Both the position numbers and the translations under genes were made by a program. Under the pieces are notes generated by a model. It searched no databases and had not been told where the DNA came from. It was given only the letters and a program-made list of their open reading frames with translations. Positions 60,053-64,000 of a stretch of 64,000 nt of DNA are shown here, piece after piece (the first letter of the stretch is position 1; each line of letters opens with the position of its first letter). The stretch is from JACJWR01 sp963842975 (lineage in GTDB: Bacteria; Actinomycetota; Actinomycetes; S36-B12; UBA10799): the NCBI GenBank assembly GCA_963842975.1, contig CAWJIH010000009.1, positions 186,001 to 250,000 of the forward strand, given 5' to 3'.

Positions 60053-60985
60053 TCAGGAGGTCGCCTCCAGCGGCAACTCAGCTTCGAGCTGCTTCTTCAT
60101 CTCACCGAGTTTCGCTTTCACCTCTGGCGCCACCGTCGGGTACTGCGGATTGAGATCCATCAGTGCGTCACTAATGATTCCAACGGTTGCCAGCCGGGCG
60201 AACCACTTGCGGTCGGCGGGCACCACGTACCACGGCGCGTGGTCGGTGCTGGTGTGGCTGAGCATCTCCGAATACACCCGTTGGTAGTCGTCCCAGAAGC
60301 CGCGTTCCACCATGTCCGAGGGGGAGAACTTCCAGTTTTTGGCCGGATCGTCGATTCGCGACAGGAACCGACGGGCCTGCTCGTCTCGGCTCACGTTGAG
60401 GAAGATCTTGATTACCTTGGTGCCGTTGTCGGTGAGGTAGCGCTCCCAGTCGTTGATTTCCCGGAACCGGCGACGCCAGATCTGCGGCTCCTTCACCGCC
60501 GATGGTGGGAGGTGTTGGGCGCTGAGGAACTTCGGGTGTACCCGCACCACGAGGACCTCCTCGTAGTACGAGCGGTTAAAAATCCCGATCATTCCCTTGG
60601 CCGGAACTCTTTGTGCACATCGCCACAGGAATTCGTGGTCGAGTTCCTCGGTGGAAGGACTCTTGAACGAGTGCACGTTGACGCCCTGCGGGTTCACCCC
60701 ACTCATCACATGCTTGATCGTTCCATCCTTGCCGGCGGCGTCCATGGCTTGCAGCACCACAAGCACCGAATAGGTGTCCTGGGCGTACAGCCGATCCTGG
60801 TATTCCGCCAGCAGCCCCACCCCCTCGGCCAGCAACTCGGGTGCTTGGTCCTTGTGGAGGTTTTCAGGCTTGTAGCGCGGGTCGAAGCCGTGCGGGAGTC
60901 GCACTTCCGTGCCGGGACGGACGCGCAGGTGTTCGATCAGTTCCTTGACGTGGGTGCGCCTGTTGTCTGTGCTCGGTTCGGCCAT
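60053..60985 (-). CDS. Polyphosphate kinase 2 family protein
   Basis: 310-residue PPK2-type kinase that moves phosphate between polyphosphate and nucleotides. The P-loop is VLQAMDAAGKDGTIKHVMSG, followed by FNRSYYEEVLVVRVHPKF and the lid/Walker-B region NVSRDEQARRFLSRIDDPAKNWKFS. Subclass assignment (AMP, ADP or GDP acceptor) needs phylogeny; the length suits class I/III single-domain enzymes. GGAG precedes ATG 60985. It is isolated from other phosphate genes. It probably recycles nucleotides from stored polyphosphate in the cytosol. Confidence 0.93.
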   Translation of the reverse strand: MAEPSTDNRRTHVKELIEHLRVRPGTEVRLPHGFDPRYKPENLHKDQAPELLAEGVGLLAEYQDRLYAQDTYSVLVVLQAMDAAGKDGTIKHVMSGVNPQGVNVHSFKSPSTEELDHEFLWRCAQRVPAKGMIGIFNRSYYEEVLVVRVHPKFLSAQHLPPSAVKEPQIWRRRFREINDWERYLTDNGTKVIKIFLNVSRDEQARRFLSRIDDPAKNWKFSPSDMVERGFWDDYQRVYSEMLSHTSTDHAPWYVVPADRKWFARLATVGIISDALMDLNPQYPTVAPEVKAKLGEMKKQLEAELPLEATS

Positions 60986-61060
60986 GGTTGCTCCGCTCTG
61001 ACGACAATCCGGTAACTGCGAGGCTAGTGGGCGGATCGCTGTCGATGCAGGGCTTCACGA

Positions 61061-61348
61061 TCAAGCGGACACCGTCCGGCGGTTCTGACCCGCGGCGCTG
61101 TAGGAGCCAATGTCGAACACCAGACCCAGGATGACGAAGGCCCAGCCCAAGCCCTGCACCGGCGTGTAGTCGGTGAACCAAAACACCAACACATAGGCCA
61201 GCGTCGTGTAGGGAAGCAGCAGAATCCCGAAGAACGGCAGCACCCAAGTGTCGAAAGCGCGGCCCATGATGTCAGAGAACAACCAAATCAAGATCAGCGT
61301 CAGGCGGGGAAACGCAGATCCCAGCAGAATTGCAAAACAACCGCACAT
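61061..61348 (-). CDS. Small membrane protein, function unknown
   Basis: 95-residue protein from ATG 61348 (MCGCFAILLGSAFP), preceded by GAGAGGA. Three hydrophobic segments are visible: LTLILIWLFSDIMGRAF, VLPFFGILLLPYTTLAYVLVFWF and LGWAFVILGLVFDIGSY. The N-terminal MCGC motif is notable. Similar short actinobacterial proteins are annotated only as hypothetical membrane proteins. It lies between xseB and ppk2 on the same strand; co-transcription with xseA-xseB is possible, since it follows xseB by 132 bp. Confidence 0.7.
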   Translation of the reverse strand: MCGCFAILLGSAFPRLTLILIWLFSDIMGRAFDTWVLPFFGILLLPYTTLAYVLVFWFTDYTPVQGLGWAFVILGLVFDIGSYSAAGQNRRTVSA

Positions 61349-61480
61349 GGGAGTCCTCTCGTGTTTGTCGGCGTATCTGGCCGACAAGGCCTGAACACAC
61401 GCTATCGCGACGGCGCTCGTCAACGGCACAGGCGAGGGATCCGCCGTGACGAAAGAGCCGGGGCGGCGCGGCGGCGAAAC

Positions 61481-61754
61481 CTAGCCCCGGGTCGGCCCGG
61501 GTGCAGTGGCATCGCCGTCTGCATCTGCACCCAGGACCCGCTCGACTCTGGCGGTCGCGGCGGCGAGGAACTCTTCGCAGCGCTGAGCCAACATTTCCCC
61601 CCATTCCCACAGGTCGAGGGACTCCTGCAACGAATCGGTGCCCTGCTGGAGGCGTGCGACCACGGTGGCGAGCGCATCTCGGGCCTGCTCGAACGTGAGC
61701 GTGGCGGGGTCTGGTCGGGTTGTCCTCGGGGGAATCGGTGCTGGTGGGGTTCAT
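61481..61754 (-). pseudogene. xseB: Exodeoxyribonuclease VII small subunit, frameshifted near its 5' end
   Basis: Small subunit of ExoVII. The start ATG 61754 overlaps the xseA stop as ATGA, the usual coupling of these genes, and encodes MNPTSTDSPEDNPT. The family core LTFEQARDALATVVARL and LQESLDLWEWGEMLAQRCEEFL is in the next frame (+1). The switch must lie at about 61700-61712, around ACCAGACCCC. In the second frame no ATG, GTG or TTG occurs before GTG 61663, which is too late to give a whole protein. One extra base in this stretch would restore a normal ~90-residue subunit. The rest is intact. Confidence 0.8.
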
Positions 61755-62986
61755 CGCGAGGGCTCCTGGTCTTCGGATGCTGGAGGTCGGACGGCGGTGA
61801 ATCCGCCGTCTCGCAGACGGACGGTGAAGTGGGCCCCAGCCTCGATATCCGCCGGAGTGAAGGCGATGCGGCCGTCCGAATCAGTGACAATGGCATAACC
61901 ACGATCGAGCGTGGCTGCCGGGGAGAGGGCATGTAAACCGGTGCGCAGCGCCGCTACGTCGGCGGCTGCGACGCCCAGCCGCGCTTGCAGGGCTCGTTTT
62001 GCGTCTGTCCGATCGCGCACAGTGTGCTGCCGTTCGCGATCCAACCGCTCCAGCACGGTTCGCAAGGCACCTGATCGGCGCAGATACTCCAAATGTGTGC
62101 GCTCCTGCGACAACCGACTCGCGATCCGGTGCCTCATGGTGGCCCTGGCCTCGGCGATGCGCAGTTGCTCTTCGGCTAGATCCGGGACCACGCTGCGTGC
62201 GGCGTCAGTAGGCGTTGATGCCCGCAGGTCGGCCACGTCGTCCAGGATGGGCCGGTCACGCTCGTGGCCGATCGCGCTGATGATCGGGGTGGTTGCATTA
62301 GCTGCGGCGCGCACCAACGCCTCGTTGCTGAAAGGCAGCAAGTCCTCCACTGAGCCGCCACCCCGAGTAACGATGATCACGTCCACGTCTGGCTGGCGGT
62401 CCAACTCTTCCAACGCTTCGGTGACCGCACTGACCGCAGCGTTGCCCTGTACGGCGACCTCGCGGATTTCAAACTGAACTCCTGGCCAACGCTTGGTCGC
62501 GTTCACGGTCACGTCTCGCTCAGCTTCCGAGTTGCGCCCGCAGATCAATCCGATCCGCTGGGGGAGAAAGGGAATCGGCCGTTTGCGTTCTGGGGCGAAC
62601 AGTCCCTCCGCCTCCAGCAGTCGCCGCAGCTGCTCAAGCCGCGCTAGTAGCTCACCGAGCCCCACTGCCTTGATCTGGCGGGCACGAAGGTGCAGATCGC
62701 CGCGTTTGCTCCAGTATTCGACACCGGCATTGACCACCACTCGCGCGCCGTCAGACACTGGTGGATTCATCGCCTTGACCATGGGCGCGGGAGCCACCAA
62801 CGAGATCGACGCGTCGGTTTCGACGTCGCGCAGGCGCATGAAGACCAGTTGCGCACCGGGGCGGATTCGCACCTCGCTGAGTTGGCCTTCAACCCAGACG
62901 CTGCCTAGTTTGCGGATCCACGAGGCCAACGACTGACCGACTGAGGCGACTGACAGCGGTGCCTGCTCGCTGTTCGCCAACCCCAT
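61751..62986 (-). CDS. xseA: Exodeoxyribonuclease VII large subunit
   Basis: 411-residue large subunit that degrades single-stranded DNA. The N-terminal OB-fold has VGQSLASWIRKLGSVWVEGQ, the catalytic region IGLICGRNSEAERDV and IIVTRGGGSVEDLLPFSNE, then SAIGHERDRPILDDVADLRASTPTDAA, all strongly conserved. The C-terminal coiled coil binds XseB. ATG 62986 gives the normal length. Its stop overlaps the xseB start (ATGA). It is divergent from ispH, with 133 bp between, an arrangement widespread in actinobacteria. Confidence 0.95.
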   Translation of the reverse strand: MGLANSEQAPLSVASVGQSLASWIRKLGSVWVEGQLSEVRIRPGAQLVFMRLRDVETDASISLVAPAPMVKAMNPPVSDGARVVVNAGVEYWSKRGDLHLRARQIKAVGLGELLARLEQLRRLLEAEGLFAPERKRPIPFLPQRIGLICGRNSEAERDVTVNATKRWPGVQFEIREVAVQGNAAVSAVTEALEELDRQPDVDVIIVTRGGGSVEDLLPFSNEALVRAAANATTPIISAIGHERDRPILDDVADLRASTPTDAARSVVPDLAEEQLRIAEARATMRHRIASRLSQERTHLEYLRRSGALRTVLERLDRERQHTVRDRTDAKRALQARLGVAAADVAALRTGLHALSPAATLDRGYAIVTDSDGRIAFTPADIEAGAHFTVRLRDGGFTAVRPPASEDQEPSR

Positions 62987-63119
62987 GGGTGTCAGGGTAC
63001 GAGATGGCAACGCTGGAAACCTCTGGCGACGTCCCCGATGGGTCTTCGTTGGGCCGCGCTGCCGCACTCAGTGGGTATGACCGGTGTCGCGTTGCGCTGT
63101 CGGCACCTACCATTGACCT

Positions 63120-64000
63120 ATGTCAGACAAGAAAGTTCTCCTTGCCGCTCCGCGCGGCTACTGTGCCGGCGTCGATCGGGCTGTGGTCACGGTGGTGAAA
63201 GCGCTAGACCTCTACGGACCCCCGGTGTACGTGCGCAAAGAGATCGTGCACAACCGGCACGTCGTCCAAACGCTGGAGAAGCGGGGCGCAATCTTTGTCG
63301 ACGAAACCAGTGAGGTGCCAGAGGGCTCGGTGGTGGTGTTCAGCGCCCACGGAGTTGCCCCGACGGTGTACGCCGAAGCCGAGGCGCGGAACCTGAAGTC
63401 GATCGATGCCACCTGCCCGCTGGTCACAAAAGTCCACAACGAGGCGAAAAGGTTCGCAGCCGAGGGCTACCAGATTCTACTCATTGGCCACGACGGCCAT
63501 GAGGAAGTCGAAGGGACGATGGGGGAGGCGCCGGACGCCATCACCCTCGTTGAGCATCCCGACGACGCAGATCGGGTTGAGCTCGATCCGGATCGGCCGA
63601 CAGCCTGGCTATCGCAGACAACCTTGTCGGTGGACGAGACGATGGCCACGGTGGATCGGCTGCGCACCCGACTGCCCCTGCTGGTGGACCCTCCCAGCGA
63701 TGACATCTGTTACGCCACCCAAAACCGCCAACTGGCAGTGAAACAAATCGCCCCGCAGTGCGACGTGCTGATTGTGGTTGGTTCCGGTAACTCGTCGAAC
63801 TCCGTTCGGTTGGCAGAAGTCGGTCTCGAGGCCGGCGCCGCTCGCGCCTACCGCGTCGACTTTGCCGAAGAGCTTCAGCCAGAGTGGCTGGAAGGCGCCG
63901 AAGTCGTGGGGCTCACCTCGGGTGCGTCAGTGCCCGAGGAATTGGTGGACGGGGTGCTGGAGTGGCTGGCCGCTCGCGGGTTTGGTGACGTCGAGATTGC
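63120..64000 (+). CDS. ispH: 4-hydroxy-3-methylbut-2-enyl diphosphate reductase, 3' truncated
   Basis: Last enzyme of the non-mevalonate isoprenoid pathway, with a 4Fe-4S centre. ATG 63120 starts MSDKKVLLAAPRGYCAGVDRAV, with the first cluster cysteine in RGYCAGV. The second is in IDATCPLVTKVHNE and the third further on in an SS-N type substrate loop, VGSGNSSNSVRL. The His-rich site VFSAHGVAPTV is present. The frame is open to the window end; 293 codons are seen, so only a short C-terminal piece is missing. It is divergent from xseA. Confidence 0.95.
   Translation, partial: MSDKKVLLAAPRGYCAGVDRAVVTVVKALDLYGPPVYVRKEIVHNRHVVQTLEKRGAIFVDETSEVPEGSVVVFSAHGVAPTVYAEAEARNLKSIDATCPLVTKVHNEAKRFAAEGYQILLIGHDGHEEVEGTMGEAPDAITLVEHPDDADRVELDPDRPTAWLSQTTLSVDETMATVDRLRTRLPLLVDPPSDDICYATQNRQLAVKQIAPQCDVLIVVGSGNSSNSVRLAEVGLEAGAARAYRVDFAEELQPEWLEGAEVVGLTSGASVPEELVDGVLEWLAARGFGDVEI

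Noticed and set aside
1..64000. CRISPR arrays, insertion sequences, integrases, prophage genes, rRNA operons
   Set aside because: No short regularly spaced direct repeats, terminal inverted repeats, transposase or integrase motifs, or rRNA-like stretches were found.

Overview
The window looks like a chromosomal segment of a high-GC Gram-positive actinobacterium. Codon third positions are G/C rich and GTG starts are frequent. Marker genes include a WhiB regulator, a GTP-dependent PEP carboxykinase, a DUF3039/helicase pair, a WS/DGAT-type acyltransferase, LGFP cell-wall repeats and the xseB-xseA//ispH arrangement. I cannot name the genus. I see no rRNA, tRNA, CRISPR array, insertion sequence, integrase or prophage; the content is core metabolism plus a few envelope and regulatory genes.

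Layout. 1-12 kb: a truncated propionyl-CoA synthetase, a frameshifted FAD monooxygenase, asparagine synthetase, an aldehyde dehydrogenase/DUF779 pair with its GAF-type regulator, a DinB protein, an S1P-lyase-like PLP enzyme and an FGGY kinase. 12-19 kb: a degenerate ECF sigma factor with a zinc-finger anti-sigma protein, a Ycf46-like AAA ATPase, a DMT exporter, a thioesterase, PEP carboxykinase and a shared terminator. 18.8-23.4 kb: WhiB, thioredoxin, YqgE, DUF3039, a DEIH-box helicase and an HdeD-like protein; a striking nested inverted repeat lies between trxA and yqgE. 23.4-32 kb: a carbohydrate block with soluble EIIA, HPr, Enzyme I, an N-acetylglucosamine EIICB, NagB, NagA and a secreted GH18 protein with LGFP repeats. 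Together these can release, import, phosphorylate, deacetylate and deaminate amino sugar. 32-43 kb: lipid metabolism, with PlsC, a MIP channel, a frameshifted WS/DGAT, FadA, FadB, a TetR regulator with a probable operator in front of fadA, and TesB. 43-54 kb: an RDD membrane protein with eight 16-residue repeats, a frameshifted TPP decarboxylase, an orphan lasso-B2-like protein, 5-formyl-THF cyclo-ligase, frameshifted RarA, an MMPL transporter, a lipoprotein and a hydrolase. 54-64 kb: a YgfG-like decarboxylase, a fused EIIBCA sugar transporter, a secreted subtilase with three C-terminal modules, PPK2, xseB (frameshifted), xseA and truncated ispH.

The most notable sequence-level observation is that five otherwise intact genes (FAD monooxygenase, WS/DGAT, TPP decarboxylase, rarA, xseB) each carry one frameshift, and all five go in the same direction, with one extra base. 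Insertion-biased sequence error is the simplest explanation. It should be resolved before any of these genes is called dead. The most interesting biology candidates are the 16-residue repeat protein, the orphan B2-like cysteine-protease fold, the nested inverted repeat upstream of trxA and the sigma/anti-sigma pair.
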